The notes: generated by a model not told the origin, from the sequence alone. Numbered from the stretch's first letter, positions 7,384 through 16,921 are shown. The stretch is DNA of 35,604 nucleotides from Candidatus Gastranaerophilales bacterium (GCA_944322685.1 CALUPP010000046.1:1-35604); one strand, 5' to 3'. Numbers and translations: made by a program.

Positions 7384-9042
7384 TTACTTCGTAATTGCCC
7401 CTGTGCTGGCGCTTTGCACTATTTTTGAATATTTTGCAAGCCATCCTTTGTTTTCTTTAGGCTCCGGCGCTTTAAACTGCGATTTTCTTGCAGAAATTTC
7501 CGATTCGTCAACGCAAAGCTCAATTTTTCTTGCCGGAATGTCGATTTTTATCAAATCGCCGTCTTTAACAAGCCCGATAAGCCCTCCCATTGCCGCTTCA
7601 GGACAAATATGTCCGATGCAAAGCCCGCGTGTTCCGCCGGAGAAACGTCCGTCTGTTATGAGTGCAACCTTGCTGCCGAGCCCTTTTCCGACTATCATCG
7701 ATGTCGGCGCAAGCATCTCGCGCATACCCGGCCCGCCTTTCGGGCCCTCATATGTAATCACTACAACATCGCCCGCCGTGATTTTGTTCTTGTCGATGGC
7801 TTCCATTGCGGCTTCTTCGGACGTAAATACCTTTGCATGACCCTCAAACGTCAAACAATCAGGCGAAACGCCCGAAATTTTAATAACCGAGCCCTCAGGC
7901 GCGAGATTTCCGTAAAGCACCGCCAAACCTGGGTTTGAGGTAATCGGATTTTCAAGAGTTTTAATAATATTGTTGTCCGCCCACGCCATTTTTGCGATTT
8001 CGCTTATTTTTAAGCCCGAAACGCCTTTTGTGTCTTTGAGTTCGGGTGTGTGACCCCAAATTGTCTTTAAAACAGCCGGAATCCCGCCCGCATTGTGCAA
8101 ATCCGTCATTGTCGGAAGCGCGGAGGGGTCGAGTTTTATGATTTGCGGGATTTTGTGGCTCAATTCATCAAAATCATCAAGCGAAAGTTCGATTTCACCC
8201 GAGTTTGCCACGGCAAGCAGGTGCAAAATAGTGTTTGTTGAACCGCCCAGCGCCATATCAGCGACGATGGCGTTGCGCAGTGAATCTCTTGTGACGATTT
8301 TTGACGGGGTAATGTTTTTTTCAACAAGCTCGACGATTTTCAAGCCGGATTCGAAAGCGATTTGTTTTTTCTTCGCGGAAACAGCCCCCGCAGTGGCGCA
8401 AAACGGCAGGCTCATGCCCATAACCTCGGTTAAACATGCCATTGTGTTAGCCGTATAAAGCCCCTGGCAGGCGCCTGCGCCGGGACAGCATTCGTCTTCA
8501 AGCTCTGTGAGGCGTTCTTTGGTGATTTCGCCGTTTGAGAATTTTCCGATTGCTTCAAATGAGCCCCTAATCATTGTTAAAGTTTCATTTTTGCTGCAAC
8601 CGTCCATCATCGGGCCGGCTGTGACAACAATTGTTGGAATATTCAGCCTCATAGCCGCAATCAGCATGCCCGGTGTGATTTTATCGCAGTTCGTTAAAAG
8701 CACGAGCCCGTCCAGCTGGTGCGCCGAAGCAACTGTTTCCACGCAATCCGCAATCAAATCACGCGACGGCAGGGAATATTTCATTCCGCTGTGACCCATT
8801 GCGATTCCGTCGCACACCGCAGGAACGCCGAAAATAAAGGCTTGTCCGCCTCCGGAGTGGATACCTTTTTCGATTTGTCTTTCCAAATCGCGCATTCCTG
8901 CATGTCCCGGCACAAGATCGCTGAAAGAGCTTGCTATTCCGATGAAAGGTCGTTTCATTCCCTCTTTTGACACGCCCGTTGCATACAAAAGCGCCCTGTG
9001 CGGCGCCCTGTGGATGCCTTTTTTTACATTATCGCTTCTCAT
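7384..9042 (-). CDS. ilvD: Dihydroxy-acid dehydratase
   Basis: IlvD dehydrates 2,3-dihydroxy-acids to 2-keto acids in valine, isoleucine and leucine synthesis. The 552-residue enzyme has the [11 protein letters not shown] motif (C119) and [17 protein letters not shown] (C185-C192 region), which supply cluster cysteines. The [23 protein letters not shown] block and C-terminal [20 protein letters not shown] are also present. Where [2Fe-2S]-type enzymes have an N-terminal cluster cysteine, this protein has [10 protein letters not shown], as in oxygen-sensitive [4Fe-4S] enzymes like that of E. coli. The ribosome binding site AGGGAG precedes the ATG. A TATAAT (minus strand, 9082-9087) lies about 40 nt upstream, so it probably has its own promoter. 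No other ilv gene is nearby. Confidence 0.96.
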   Translation of the reverse strand: MRSDNVKKGIHRAPHRALLYATGVSKEGMKRPFIGIASSFSDLVPGHAGMRDLERQIEKGIHSGGGQAFIFGVPAVCDGIAMGHSGMKYSLPSRDLIADCVETVASAHQLDGLVLLTNCDKITPGMLIAAMRLNIPTIVVTAGPMMDGCSKNETLTMIRGSFEAIGKFSNGEITKERLTELEDECCPGAGACQGLYTANTMACLTEVMGMSLPFCATAGAVSAKKKQIAFESGLKIVELVEKNITPSKIVTRDSLRNAIVADMALGGSTNTILHLLAVANSGEIELSLDDFDELSHKIPQIIKLDPSALPTMTDLHNAGGIPAVLKTIWGHTPELKDTKGVSGLKISEIAKMAWADNNIIKTLENPITSNPGLAVLYGNLAPEGSVIKISGVSPDCLTFEGHAKVFTSEEAAMEAIDKNKITAGDVVVITYEGPKGGPGMREMLAPTSMIVGKGLGSKVALITDGRFSGGTRGLCIGHICPEAAMGGLIGLVKDGDLIKIDIPARKIELCVDESEISARKSQFKAPEPKENKGWLAKYSKIVQSASTGAITK

Positions 9043-9081
9043 TTTTCTCCCTTTTACCCTGCGTTTGACGAATTGTATCTA

Positions 9082-9087
9082 ATTATA
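9082..9087 (-). promoter_or_regulatory. Probable -10 box of the ilvD promoter
   Basis: A perfect TATAAT on the minus strand lies about 40 nt upstream of the ilvD start. The -35 is weak (TTGTTC at 9107-9112, spacer 19). The -35 region overlaps TTGAACAATC (9105-9114), a 10-mer also found in the motif cluster upstream of dnaN (4041-4050). Confidence 0.4.
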
Positions 9088-9224
9088 CAACAATTTTCAT
9101 AATGTTGAACAATCAGTGACAAAAATACAGAACGTTACTGTTAATTAAAGACAAAATCTGCCCCGGAAATTTTGACAACATCAATAATATTTATAAAAAC
9201 AAATAACATATCCGGTTTTTATTT

Positions 9225-10601
9225 TTAAGATGTGATTTTTGCCGTAATATCCGAAATTGTTTTCGCAAGATTGCGGTTCGTGGGGATTTCTTCCTTTACT
9301 TTTTCGTAAGAATAAAGGACGGTTGTGTGTTTTTTCTCGAAAAAATCGCCGATTGCCGGGAAACTCTGCTTTGTCAAATCACGTGCAAGGTAAATTGCGA
9401 CCTGGCGGGCTTCGGCTATTTCTTTCTGGCGTGCGGAGCCCTTGATTTCCTTAGGCGGGATGTTGTAGTGAGCCGCAACCGCGTCCACAATGCCATCAAA
9501 GGTGATTGTTTTTGTTTTTTCTGAATAATTTATTATTTTTTTAACATTTTCAATGCTCAATTCGACCTCGTTTATGCTTGCGTAGGCCGTCACTCGGTTA
9601 AACGCGCCCTCAAGCTCTCTTATGTTGCTCGCATAAATCGTTGCGAGGAATTCTATGACCGCATTCGGAACATCAATGTTTGAACTCATTGCCAGATTGT
9701 TCAAAATCGCCATTCTTGTTTCCACATCAGGAATCTGGATGTCTGCCATCAGCCCCCATTCAAAGCGGCTGACCAATCTGTCGGAAATTGAGGGGATTTC
9801 TTTCGGGGTGCGGTCAGATGTTATGACAATTTGCTTTCCAGCGCTGTGGAGCGTGTTGAAAGTGTTGAAAACTTCTTCTTCCGTTCGGGTTTTTCCTGCA
9901 ATCAGCTGGATATCATCAATCAAAAGCACGTCAACTTTGCGGTATTTGTTTCTGAATTTGTTCATTTTGTCGATTGTGTCGTACCCGCGGGCAAGCGCGT
10001 TCACAACGTCGTTAACAAATTCTTCCGCCTGAACAAATTTGACCTTTAAAGAGGGCTTATTTTTGATAATATAATGCCCGATTGCCTGCATCAGGTGGGT
10101 TTTGCCCAGTCCTGGGCCTCCGTAGATATAAAGCGGGTTATATTTCACTCCCGGGCTTTCTGCGACTGCTTTTGCCGCTACATAGGCGAGTTTATTGTTT
10201 GCTCCGACCACGAAATTTTCAAATTTATACTTCAAATTCAAGTTCGATGACTGCATTTGGGTTAAACTGTCGTATTTCGGACGGGACGGGGTTGATTCTT
10301 CTTCGGCTTTTTTTGCTTTGCTTTTTTTATCCAGCTTTTTTTTGAGTTCTTCGTCAAAAATGATTTTTATCTCAAGTTCCTTGCCTACAACTGATTTTAT
10401 TGCGCCGACAATTTCTTCATAATGGTTTTTTCTGAGCATGCCGGGCGCAAAAGCCTGACCCGTATGCACGACAAAGTTGTTTTCATCAAAATATTGCGGC
10501 TCTAATGGTAAAATCCAGGTGTTAAAAGTCGATGGCGAAATTTCTTTCTCCAAAATAGCCAAAACCGAATTCCAAACTTCTGCAACATTTTCATTTGTCA
10601 T
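9225..10601 (-). CDS. dnaA: Chromosomal replication initiator DnaA
   Basis: DnaA binds origin boxes and melts DNA to load the helicase. All four domains can be seen in 458 residues: domain I (1-85, FNTWILPLEP), a short Lys/Glu-rich linker (86-120), the AAA+ domain with Walker A GGPGLGKTH (161-169), Walker B LLIDDIQ (226-232) and sensor TSDRTP (261-266), and domain IV with QVAIYLARDLTKQSFPAIG and HTTVLYSYEKV, the DNA-binding signature. Length is normal. The gene faces away from dnaN with thrB, the nitroreductase gene and ilvD between them. TAAAAT (minus, 10609-10614) lies only 7 nt from the ATG, so the mRNA may be leaderless. Confidence 0.97.
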   Translation of the reverse strand: MTNENVAEVWNSVLAILEKEISPSTFNTWILPLEPQYFDENNFVVHTGQAFAPGMLRKNHYEEIVGAIKSVVGKELEIKIIFDEELKKKLDKKSKAKKAEEESTPSRPKYDSLTQMQSSNLNLKYKFENFVVGANNKLAYVAAKAVAESPGVKYNPLYIYGGPGLGKTHLMQAIGHYIIKNKPSLKVKFVQAEEFVNDVVNALARGYDTIDKMNKFRNKYRKVDVLLIDDIQLIAGKTRTEEEVFNTFNTLHSAGKQIVITSDRTPKEIPSISDRLVSRFEWGLMADIQIPDVETRMAILNNLAMSSNIDVPNAVIEFLATIYASNIRELEGAFNRVTAYASINEVELSIENVKKIINYSEKTKTITFDGIVDAVAAHYNIPPKEIKGSARQKEIAEARQVAIYLARDLTKQSFPAIGDFFEKKHTTVLYSYEKVKEEIPTNRNLAKTISDITAKITS

Positions 10602-11160
10602 GCCCTATATTTTACCGCAAATATTTTTTTTATACACCTTTCATTTCGGCAGGAGAGGGTCGGGTGAGGGTGCTTTCCCGTAAATGAAAATATAGCAAGT
10701 AGGGTGGGAAAAGCGTAGCGGTTCCCACCGCAATGGCTCCCTGAATATCTGAACCCGACGTGCCGCCCGTGCAAATAACACAACAAACGTGCAACGTGGC
10801 TGCGCCACTAAACAGACGCAAAAAGCGTGCCGAAGCGGAATCGGACGGGGCTTTGCCCCTTGCGTAGCCGGACGTTACTCCGGCGCAGCGTCCGTATTCC
10901 AAGACAGCCGAAACAGGAAAGCCGCCCGTGCAAATAACACAACAAACGTGCGACGTGGCTGTGCCACTAAACAGACGCAAAAAGCATGCCGAAATCGAAA
11001 CAGGTGAGCCGCCCGTGCAAATAACACAACAAACGTGCGACGTGGCTGTGCCACTAAACAGGCACAAAAAGTGTGACAAAGCCGAAACAAGTGAGCCGCC
11101 ATATTAAAAAAATATATTCCAAAACCCTTGTTTAAGCCTTGCTCGTCTTACGAGTGGTGA
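10602..11160. other. Repeat-filled region between dnaA and recQ
   Basis: No gene is supported. From left to right it holds GGAGAGGGTCGGGTGAGGG (10652-10670), typical of noncoding repeats, then GTAGGGTGGGAAAAGC (about 10699-10714), the inverse of a segment in the tandem repeat at 1-360. Next come three copies of an 87-bp repeat, then an A/T-rich segment (11106-11153) resembling 292-342 of this window. Short hairpins such as GGGGCTTTGCCCC (10847-10859) occur inside. Confidence 0.7.
10762..11094. repeat. 87-bp tandem repeat, three copies, one with an insertion
   Basis: Units begin GCCGCCCGTGCAAATAACAC at 10762, 10921 and 11008, and a fourth start (GCCGCC) appears at 11095. The last two are exactly 87 bp. 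The first is interrupted by about 70 bp that itself contains GGGGCTTTGCCCC and a GGACG...CGTCC hairpin. Each unit carries a GTGGC(T/C)G(T/C)GCCAC-like palindrome. The minus strand is open for 149 codons, but the predicted protein is repetitive and unlike any family, so I treat the block as noncoding. Confidence 0.85.
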
Positions 11161-11179
11161 AATTCAACCTGCGGCATGA

Positions 11180-13003
11180 TTACGCTTCTTGTAAAACCCG
11201 CAAAAACGCATCCCCGTATTTTTCGAGCTTCTTTTGTCCGACACCGCTGATTTCGCCCATTTCTTCAAGCGAGGAGGGCTTTGTTTGAACCATTTCCTGA
11301 AGCGTTTTGTCGTGAAAAATAATATAAGGCGGAATATTTTCCGCTCTGGCAAACTCCATGCGCAGGGCTTTGAGCTTTTTGAACATTTCCGAATCTTCTT
11401 CTGAAAAAACATAAGAATCGAACGCCGCCTTTGTCTTTTTTGGCTTTTTTTCTTTCGGAAGAAGAATATTTTTTCTTAGTTGTATCCGAATTTCGCCCCG
11501 CAAAAGCCTTATGGCCTCTTTTGTAATGCTAAGAGTCATATGAACGGGGTCAACGTCAATAAATCCCATAATAACAAGCTGCCTGATAATCGACTGCCAC
11601 TGGCGCGCGTCCAAATCCTTGCCGATTCCGTAAGTGGAAAGGCGGTTGTGCGAGAATTTCAGCACTTTTTCGTTATCTTTGCCGAGCAAAATGTCAACAA
11701 TGTGCGTCGCACCGAAGCTAAAACCGCTTTTTTTCGTGCGGTAAATGCAAGAAAGCACTTTTTGCGCATCAACCGTCGCATCATAGGTCAAAGGCGGATT
11801 CAGGCAATTGTCGCAGTTTCCGCAGTATTCCGCGGGGTAATTTTCATTGAAATATTCAAGCAAAACCTTACGTCGGCAGCTCACAGCCTCAACATAACCA
11901 AGAAGAGAGTTGAGTTTTCGGCGTTCGAGCATTTTTTGTTCCTCAGGAGCGCTTGATTGGGCGATAAACATGTTCAATTGCACAATATCTTTCAATCCGT
12001 AAACCATCCATGCGTCGGACGGAAGCCCGTCGCGCCCAGCACGGCCGGTTTCCTGGTAATAAGATTCCATTGATTTCGGCAAATCAAGGTGCGCAACAAA
12101 TCTCACGTCCGGCTTATCAATCCCCATTCCGAATGCAATCGTAGCAACCATTATCACGGAATCTTCTTTAATAAACCTGTCCTGGTTGGCTTCTCTGGTA
12201 TTTTTGTCCATTCCGGCGTGATAGGGCAGCACTTTGAAGCCTTCTTTTGCCAGAAATTCGGAAATTTCTTCGACGCGCTTTCTGGAGTTGCAATAAACTA
12301 TCCCAGAATCCTCGGGATGTTCGTTTTTTATGAAATCAAGAAGCTGTTTGCGCTCTTTTTCTTTGATTTGAACAATATATCGGATATTCGGGCGGTCAAA
12401 GCTTGAAATAAAGATTTTGCAGCCGCTCATATGCAAATTTTTGATAATATCATCGCGCGTTGCGTCATCAGCCGTCGCTGTGAGGGCGATTCGCGGCACA
12501 TTGGGGAAAAGCTCTTTTAACATGTAAAATTTTGTGTATTCAGGGCGAAAATCGTGCCCCCACTGCGAAACGCAATGCGCTTCGTCGATTGCAAAAAGCG
12601 AAATCTTTGTTTTTTGCAAAATCTCCTGAAAATTTTCCATATTCAGCCTTTCGGGAGAAACGTAGACCAAATCCAGGCGGTTTTGCAAAAGTTCGTTTGT
12701 AATCCGCTCCTCATCCGCAAAACTCAAGGTAGAATTCAAAAATTCCGCCCTGACGCCGAGCTCTTTCAGCGCGAAAACCTGATCCTGCATCAAAGCAATC
12801 AGCGGTGAAACCACAACCACAACGCCCTCCATGCATAATGCCGGAATTTGATAACAAAGCGATTTTCCTCCGCCCGTCGGCATCAAAACAAGCGCGTCAT
12901 TTCCTTTTAACACGTGGTTTATGATTTTTTCCTGCTCGCCCCGAAAACTTTTGTATCCGAATATTTTATTTAAAACGCCCAGTGGAGTATTTTCTGTAAT
13001 CAC
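11180..13003 (-). CDS. recQ: ATP-dependent DNA helicase RecQ
   Basis: RecQ is a 3'-5' helicase acting in recombination and fork repair. The 607-residue protein contains the RecQ motif 0 ([10 protein letters not shown]), Walker [13 protein letters not shown] (41-52) and DEAH box [19 protein letters not shown] (from 138). It then has motif VI ([12 protein letters not shown]), a zinc-binding site (CRRK...CGNCDNC), an RQC winged helix, and a C-terminal HRDC domain from about 530 ([17 protein letters not shown] to [17 protein letters not shown]). It starts with GTG at 13003, with an AAGGA site about 10 nt upstream. It lies downstream of kdsA on the same strand, 131 bp apart, and the two are not functionally linked. 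Confidence 0.96.
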   Translation of the reverse strand: MITENTPLGVLNKIFGYKSFRGEQEKIINHVLKGNDALVLMPTGGGKSLCYQIPALCMEGVVVVVSPLIALMQDQVFALKELGVRAEFLNSTLSFADEERITNELLQNRLDLVYVSPERLNMENFQEILQKTKISLFAIDEAHCVSQWGHDFRPEYTKFYMLKELFPNVPRIALTATADDATRDDIIKNLHMSGCKIFISSFDRPNIRYIVQIKEKERKQLLDFIKNEHPEDSGIVYCNSRKRVEEISEFLAKEGFKVLPYHAGMDKNTREANQDRFIKEDSVIMVATIAFGMGIDKPDVRFVAHLDLPKSMESYYQETGRAGRDGLPSDAWMVYGLKDIVQLNMFIAQSSAPEEQKMLERRKLNSLLGYVEAVSCRRKVLLEYFNENYPAEYCGNCDNCLNPPLTYDATVDAQKVLSCIYRTKKSGFSFGATHIVDILLGKDNEKVLKFSHNRLSTYGIGKDLDARQWQSIIRQLVIMGFIDVDPVHMTLSITKEAIRLLRGEIRIQLRKNILLPKEKKPKKTKAAFDSYVFSEEDSEMFKKLKALRMEFARAENIPPYIIFHDKTLQEMVQTKPSSLEEMGEISGVGQKKLEKYGDAFLRVLQEA

Positions 13004-13099
13004 AGTTGATTTTTCCTTGTTTGTAACAAAAAAATATCACAAAACATGTTATCTTGCAATTTCATAACACTTTTGGATAGGGCAAAAATTAATTTTTAT

Positions 13100-13121
13100 G
13101 TAGGTCGGACATTTCCTGACA
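13100..13121. repeat. Degenerate copy of the GTCAGGC palindrome
   Basis: GTAGGTCGGACATTTCCTGAC (21-mer written here with its flanks) is the GTAG-plus-palindrome unit with several substitutions; the arms still pair with G-T wobble. It lies just beyond the 3' end of kdsA. Confidence 0.4.
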
Positions 13122-13134
13122 ATCTGCTTTGTTT

Positions 13135-13956
13135 TTAATTAACAAGCTGAAAAATCTTGTTACAAACCTCAAAAACCTTTGCCGCACCGTCAAAAGAAAG
13201 CTGGTTTGGCCCGTCGCAAAGCGCTTTGTCGGGATTTGGATGGACTTCAAAGAAAAGTGCGTTTGCGCCGGCTGCTGTTGCGGCTTTGGCCAGCGTTTCA
13301 ACGAATTTTCTTTCGCCGGAGGAGCATTCTCCGGCACCGCCCGGAAGCTGAACGCTGTGAGTTGCGTCAAAAACCACCGGATAGCCGATTTCCTGCATAA
13401 TCGGAATCGCTCTCATGTCAGAAACAAGGTTGTTATACCCAAAACTTACGCCTCTGTCCGTAAAAAGGATATTTTCATTGCCGGAATCGCTTACTTTGCG
13501 CGCAAGAGGTGCCATTTGCGCCGGAGCGAGGAACTGACCTTTCTTAATATTAACGATTTTGCCTGTTTTTGCCGCTGCAACAAGCAAATCCGTCTGTCTG
13601 CACAAAAACGCGGGAATTTGCAATATATCAGCGACTTCCGCAGCAGGCGCCGCCTGATCAGGCGTATGAATGTCGGTCACAATCGGCAAATCGAACTCTT
13701 TTTTTATTTCCGCAAGCATTTCGAGCCCTTTTTCCAGCCCGGGACCGCGAAAAGAGTTGATTGAGCTGCGGTTTGCCTTATCAAAAGAAGATTTAAAAAC
13801 ATAATTTATGCCAAGGTCAGAAGTGAGCTTTTTTAAAAATTCCGCGGTTTTAAAAAGAATATCTCTGCTTTCGATGGCGCATGGGCCGGCGAGAATTGTA
13901 AGTGTTTTTCCGCCTATTTCAAAATTTCTCAATTTTATCTTTTTTACTTCAACCAT
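13135..13956 (-). CDS. kdsA: 3-deoxy-8-phosphooctulonate synthase (KDO-8-P synthase)
   Basis: KdsA condenses phosphoenolpyruvate with arabinose-5-phosphate to make KDO-8-phosphate, a precursor of the LPS inner core, so the cell is expected to have an outer membrane. The 273-residue product has AGPCAIES (C26), [40 protein letters not shown] and [11 protein letters not shown]. The Cys in AGPCAIES marks the metal-dependent class, as in Aquifex; E. coli has Asn there. I chose the ATG at 13956 because AAAGGG lies just upstream. An upstream ATG at 13986 would add ten residues without a ribosome binding site. Its likely promoter (14006-14014) overlaps that of divergent pilT. Confidence 0.96.
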   Translation of the reverse strand: MVEVKKIKLRNFEIGGKTLTILAGPCAIESRDILFKTAEFLKKLTSDLGINYVFKSSFDKANRSSINSFRGPGLEKGLEMLAEIKKEFDLPIVTDIHTPDQAAPAAEVADILQIPAFLCRQTDLLVAAAKTGKIVNIKKGQFLAPAQMAPLARKVSDSGNENILFTDRGVSFGYNNLVSDMRAIPIMQEIGYPVVFDATHSVQLPGGAGECSSGERKFVETLAKAATAAGANALFFEVHPNPDKALCDGPNQLSFDGAAKVFEVCNKIFQLVN

Positions 13957-13975
13957 TGTATTTCCCTTTATTTTT

Positions 13976-14004
13976 TTGACAATCAATCATTACAAATGTA
14001 AAAT
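13976..14004 (+). promoter_or_regulatory. Sigma-70-type promoter of pilT
   Basis: TTGACA (13976-13981), a 17-bp spacer and TAAAAT (13999-14004) make a near-consensus promoter. It predicts a start near 14011 and a leader of about 33 nt before the pilT ATG. Confidence 0.7.
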
Positions 14005-14005
14005 A

Positions 14006-14014
14006 ATTATAGCA
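14006..14014 (-). promoter_or_regulatory. Extended -10 promoter of kdsA
   Basis: Minus-strand TGCTATAAT is a perfect extended -10. It begins one base from the pilT -10 on the opposite strand, so a polymerase at one promoter should exclude the other. The predicted leader is about 43 nt. Confidence 0.55.
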
Positions 14015-14043
14015 TTAATGAAGAAAAATAGGAGAGTGTAGGA

Positions 14044-15111
14044 ATGCTTATAGAAGAGTTGTTGGAAGATGCTGTGGCAAAAGGCGCGAGTGATATTCAT
14101 ATTTCATCCGATTTGCCTCCTGTTTTTCGTATCGACGGTAAACTTGTCAGAACTAACATGGAACCGCTTACTTCTGACAACGTAGAAACGCTTTTGTTCC
14201 CTATTTTGAACAATGAACAGCGCAGACGCCTTGAACAGGATTGGGAGCTCGACCTTTCCTACGGAATTCACGGAGTGGGCCGTTTCAGGGTTAATATTTA
14301 TAAAAATAAAGGCACTTACGCTGCCGCATTCAGAACGATTAACACAGAAGTTCCCTCTTTTGAGGATTTAGGGCTTCCTCCGATTGTTAAAAAGATTACT
14401 GAAAAACCTCGCGGACTTATTCTCGTTACCGGCCCGACAGGTTCCGGTAAATCAACGACTCTTGCGTCAATGATTGACCATATCAACTCGACAAGAAACG
14501 AGCACATTTTGACAATCGAAGACCCGATAGAATTTATCCACACATCGAAAAAAAGCGTCGTTCACCAGCGTGAATTGGGGCAAGATACCCGCTCTTTTGC
14601 AAATGCATTGAAGTCAGCGCTCCGTGAAGACCCTGATATCATCCTTGTTGGTGAGTTGCGTGACCTGGAAACCATTGGTCTTGCTATTACGGCAGCAGAA
14701 ACGGGCCACCTTGTTATGGGAACCCTCCACACGTCATCTGCGAGCCAGACTATTGACCGTATTATTGACGTATTTCCGGAAGCTCAGCAGCAGCAAATCA
14801 GAATTCAGCTTTCCAGCTCGCTTTGTGCGGTATTTTCACAGACGCTTTTGCCGAAAATCAATGAAAACGGCGAGAAAAAAGGCCGTGTTATGGCTCAGGA
14901 AATCATGGTCGTTACGAGCGCGCTGGGCAACCTTATCAGAGAGGGAAAAACTTCTCAGATGTATTCAAACATCCAAACAGGCGCTCAACACGGCATGCAA
15001 ACCCTTGAAACGGCTTTGGCTAATCTTTACAGACAAAAACTCATCACTGCTGAAGATGCATTGTCAAAATCCAGCCGTCCTGAAGAGTTGAGACGCCTTA
15101 TCAGCCTTTAA
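14044..15111 (+). CDS. pilT: Type IV pilus retraction ATPase PilT
   Basis: PilT is the cytoplasmic hexameric ATPase that disassembles pili and powers twitching. The 355-residue protein has the N-terminal PAS-like segment (GASDIHISSDLPPVFRIDG), Walker A GPTGSGKST (130-138) and the Asp box around 158-164. It also has Walker B PDIILVGELRDLET (from 197) and the His box GHLVMGTLHT (221-230). The PilT-type C-terminal motif appears as SALGNLIREGK rather than AIRNLIRE, a modest variation. Length is standard. A GGAG site precedes the ATG. Together with the prepilin peptidase at 28467 it shows a type IV pilus system; pilin genes are outside the window. Confidence 0.96.
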   Translation: MLIEELLEDAVAKGASDIHISSDLPPVFRIDGKLVRTNMEPLTSDNVETLLFPILNNEQRRRLEQDWELDLSYGIHGVGRFRVNIYKNKGTYAAAFRTINTEVPSFEDLGLPPIVKKITEKPRGLILVTGPTGSGKSTTLASMIDHINSTRNEHILTIEDPIEFIHTSKKSVVHQRELGQDTRSFANALKSALREDPDIILVGELRDLETIGLAITAAETGHLVMGTLHTSSASQTIDRIIDVFPEAQQQQIRIQLSSSLCAVFSQTLLPKINENGEKKGRVMAQEIMVVTSALGNLIREGKTSQMYSNIQTGAQHGMQTLETALANLYRQKLITAEDALSKSSRPEELRRLISL

Positions 15112-15245
15112 TCAAGTTTAAAAAAGTAACTGCAAAAATTTGCGAAGACGCGTAATACGAAATGCATTTTACGTATAAGCAATCCGCCTCGCACATATCA
15201 AGATATTGCGGTGAAATTTTTCAATAGGTAAATTTTTTATTGTGA

Positions 15246-15992
15246 TTACTGCGGATAACGTGATGTGGCGCAAATAAGCATTTGAGCGAGCTTGTCAGCA
15301 CCCTCAAATTGCCTTTCGCGCAGGATTTCGGCAGCTTTTTGCACATCGTAGGGCACAAGCTTGTGACTGATTTCGAATTCGCCGTTTTTTATCTCCAAAA
15401 TTGCAAAACATGACTTAGGTTCCTGCGAAAAGGGCCGCCCGACGCTTCCGACGTTAACAACTGTCTGTTTTGTGTTCGTCTGATAGCCGCAGGGAACATG
15501 TGTATGCCCGCAAAAAATCACATCTGCGTTCGTTTGCGCAATCATTTCTTCGATTTCTTCAATCGGCAGGTCGGGATATATGTTTTCGTTGTTTTTTCTC
15601 GGCGAGCCGTGCACAAGGAGAATTTTAACACCCTCTATTTCAAGCTCTTTCTGCTTAGGCAGTTCCCTTAAAAATTCTTTTTGCACATCAGAAACATCCA
15701 CGGCATCACACTCAAGCGCATGAGCCATAACAGGATTGTTTTCCTCAAGCAGATGAACCATCCTGTTGTCACAGTTGGCAATCATTTCATCAGTATTGCC
15801 CTGAATTAGGGTAAAATCGGAATTTTTCGATAAATCGCGGATTTTTTCAATGGTTTTTGCCGGTTCCGGGCCGGCCATGGCCAAATCGCCAAGGCAGAAG
15901 ATTTTTTCGCATTTTTCTTTTTTAATCTCTTCCAAAACTGCATCCAAAGCCTGCATGTTCCCGTGAATATCTGAAATTACTGCAATTTTCAT
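15246..15992 (-). CDS. Metallophosphoesterase of the YfcE-like type
   Basis: This is a cytoplasmic calcineurin-like phosphoesterase. The motifs appear in order: SDIHGN (D8, H10), CLGDLAMAGP (D36), QGNTDEM (N66), LVHGSPR, and CGHTHVP near residue 164, which together build the dinuclear metal centre. It is 248 residues long and resembles YfcE/DR1281-like proteins that act on phosphodiesters, but the natural substrate cannot be read from the sequence. The ATG has a strong GGAGG ribosome binding site. It is transcribed convergently with pilT and has no clear operon partner. Confidence 0.88.
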   Translation of the reverse strand: MKIAVISDIHGNMQALDAVLEEIKKEKCEKIFCLGDLAMAGPEPAKTIEKIRDLSKNSDFTLIQGNTDEMIANCDNRMVHLLEENNPVMAHALECDAVDVSDVQKEFLRELPKQKELEIEGVKILLVHGSPRKNNENIYPDLPIEEIEEMIAQTNADVIFCGHTHVPCGYQTNTKQTVVNVGSVGRPFSQEPKSCFAILEIKNGEFEISHKLVPYDVQKAAEILRERQFEGADKLAQMLICATSRYPQ

Positions 15993-16137
15993 CTTTATTC
16001 CTCCGATTTTTGCATTTAATAAAGCCGCTATTCCGAATTTTGCGCCGGATTTTAGGATTTTTGGGTTTAATTTTGTTCAAATTCTGACCCGCATTGAGGC
16101 GGCCATAATTATATTATTTTATCATGCGGATTTGGGT

Positions 16138-16143
16138 TATAAT
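16138..16143 (+). promoter_or_regulatory. -10 box for the exported protein at 16163
   Basis: A perfect TATAAT lies 19 nt before the ATG, giving a leader of about 12 nt that just accommodates the AAAGGG ribosome binding site. No good -35 is visible. Confidence 0.45.
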
Positions 16144-16162
16144 ATAGCCAAAAGGGAAAAAT

Positions 16163-16672
16163 ATGGAAAAATTCTCAAAAAACCGCCCGGGCCTGCGCTC
16201 AAAAACGGCAGGCAAAATAAAAATTCTTGCATTTGCGTTATTTTTCGTAACATTATGCGCGTCGGGCCGGATTTCTTATGCGGAGGGTAATTCTGTGCCG
16301 AAATGGGAAGATTTTTGCCCTGATGAGTTTTTGAACGCAAAGGTTTTGACCCGCGATGAATATTGTGCAAAATTTCCGTCGCTGCTTCCGCCTTTGAACT
16401 CTACAATAAAGGAATACAACGGCTTTGTTACATACTGGCAAGAGCGAAAAGAGCATTTTTATGAATATTTGAAAGCCTGCGAGGCCTTGCCTGCGAACGC
16501 TAAAGGGGTTTGTTACTCAAAACTCGAAGAATCCCAGTACGCAGAAAATAAAAAATGGAACGATTCTGAAAAAGCGCGTATAAAAAAAGAAAAAGACAAC
16601 ACGAACAGACTAAAAACCGGCGAATTTAGGCGTTTGAACAACACAATGCAGCCGTTTGGAATGATGTATTAA
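16163..16672 (+). CDS. Hypothetical exported protein, 169 residues
   Basis: I do not recognise the family. The N-terminus is basic for about 18 residues and is followed by a hydrophobic core (ILAFALFFVTLCASG) and a probable signal peptidase site near SYAEG (about residue 40), so it should be exported. The mature part has four cysteines (in DFCPDE, DEYCAKF, KACEAL and VCYSKL), which could form two disulfides. A highly charged helical tail follows. A perfect TATAAT lies 19 nt before the ATG, with AAAGGG as ribosome binding site. The ATG at 16163 is well supported by this context. Confidence 0.7.
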   Translation: MEKFSKNRPGLRSKTAGKIKILAFALFFVTLCASGRISYAEGNSVPKWEDFCPDEFLNAKVLTRDEYCAKFPSLLPPLNSTIKEYNGFVTYWQERKEHFYEYLKACEALPANAKGVCYSKLEESQYAENKKWNDSEKARIKKEKDNTNRLKTGEFRRLNNTMQPFGMMY

Positions 16673-16755
16673 GAATTTTTCTCAAAATACGCAAAACAGT
16701 TGATGTTAAATTTCCTCATAACGCTAAAATCAACATGGAAAGGTTATGGTGAAAT

Positions 16756-16902
16756 ATGAAAATTGACAACATAACTGTTGAAGAAAAAAAATTTACTATT
16801 GTTGATGTTTTTGCAAACCAACACCCTGTAATCAACTGCTGGATATTGTTTAGCGCAATTGCTATCGTCGCCTTATACGCGATTATGTTTACAACTTTAT
16901 AA
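16756..16902 (+). CDS. Small single-pass membrane protein, 48 residues
   Basis: This short frame encodes a charged N-terminal half (MKIDNITVEEKKFTIVDVF) followed by a hydrophobic C-terminal segment of about 20 residues (from NCWILFSAIAIVALYAIMF) ending TTL. The layout is that of a small membrane protein with its tail in the bilayer. A GGTG lies just upstream of the ATG and AAAGG further up. It sits 83 bp after the exported protein at 16163 and is convergent with uvrC, whose stop is 20 bp away. I do not recognise a family, and the short length leaves doubt. Confidence 0.5.
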   Translation: MKIDNITVEEKKFTIVDVFANQHPVINCWILFSAIAIVALYAIMFTTL

Positions 16903-16921
16903 ATCGGCAGATTTTTATTTT

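Noticed and set aside
10762-11100. CRISPR-like array
   Set aside because: Units are 87 bp and contiguous, with no unique spacers and no cas genes nearby. The same applies to the 142-bp repeat at 11-360.
10630-11102. Long minus-strand open frames across the 87-bp repeats
   Set aside because: The predicted peptides simply repeat the DNA unit (SHVCCVICTGG and similar), have no plausible ribosome binding site and resemble no family.
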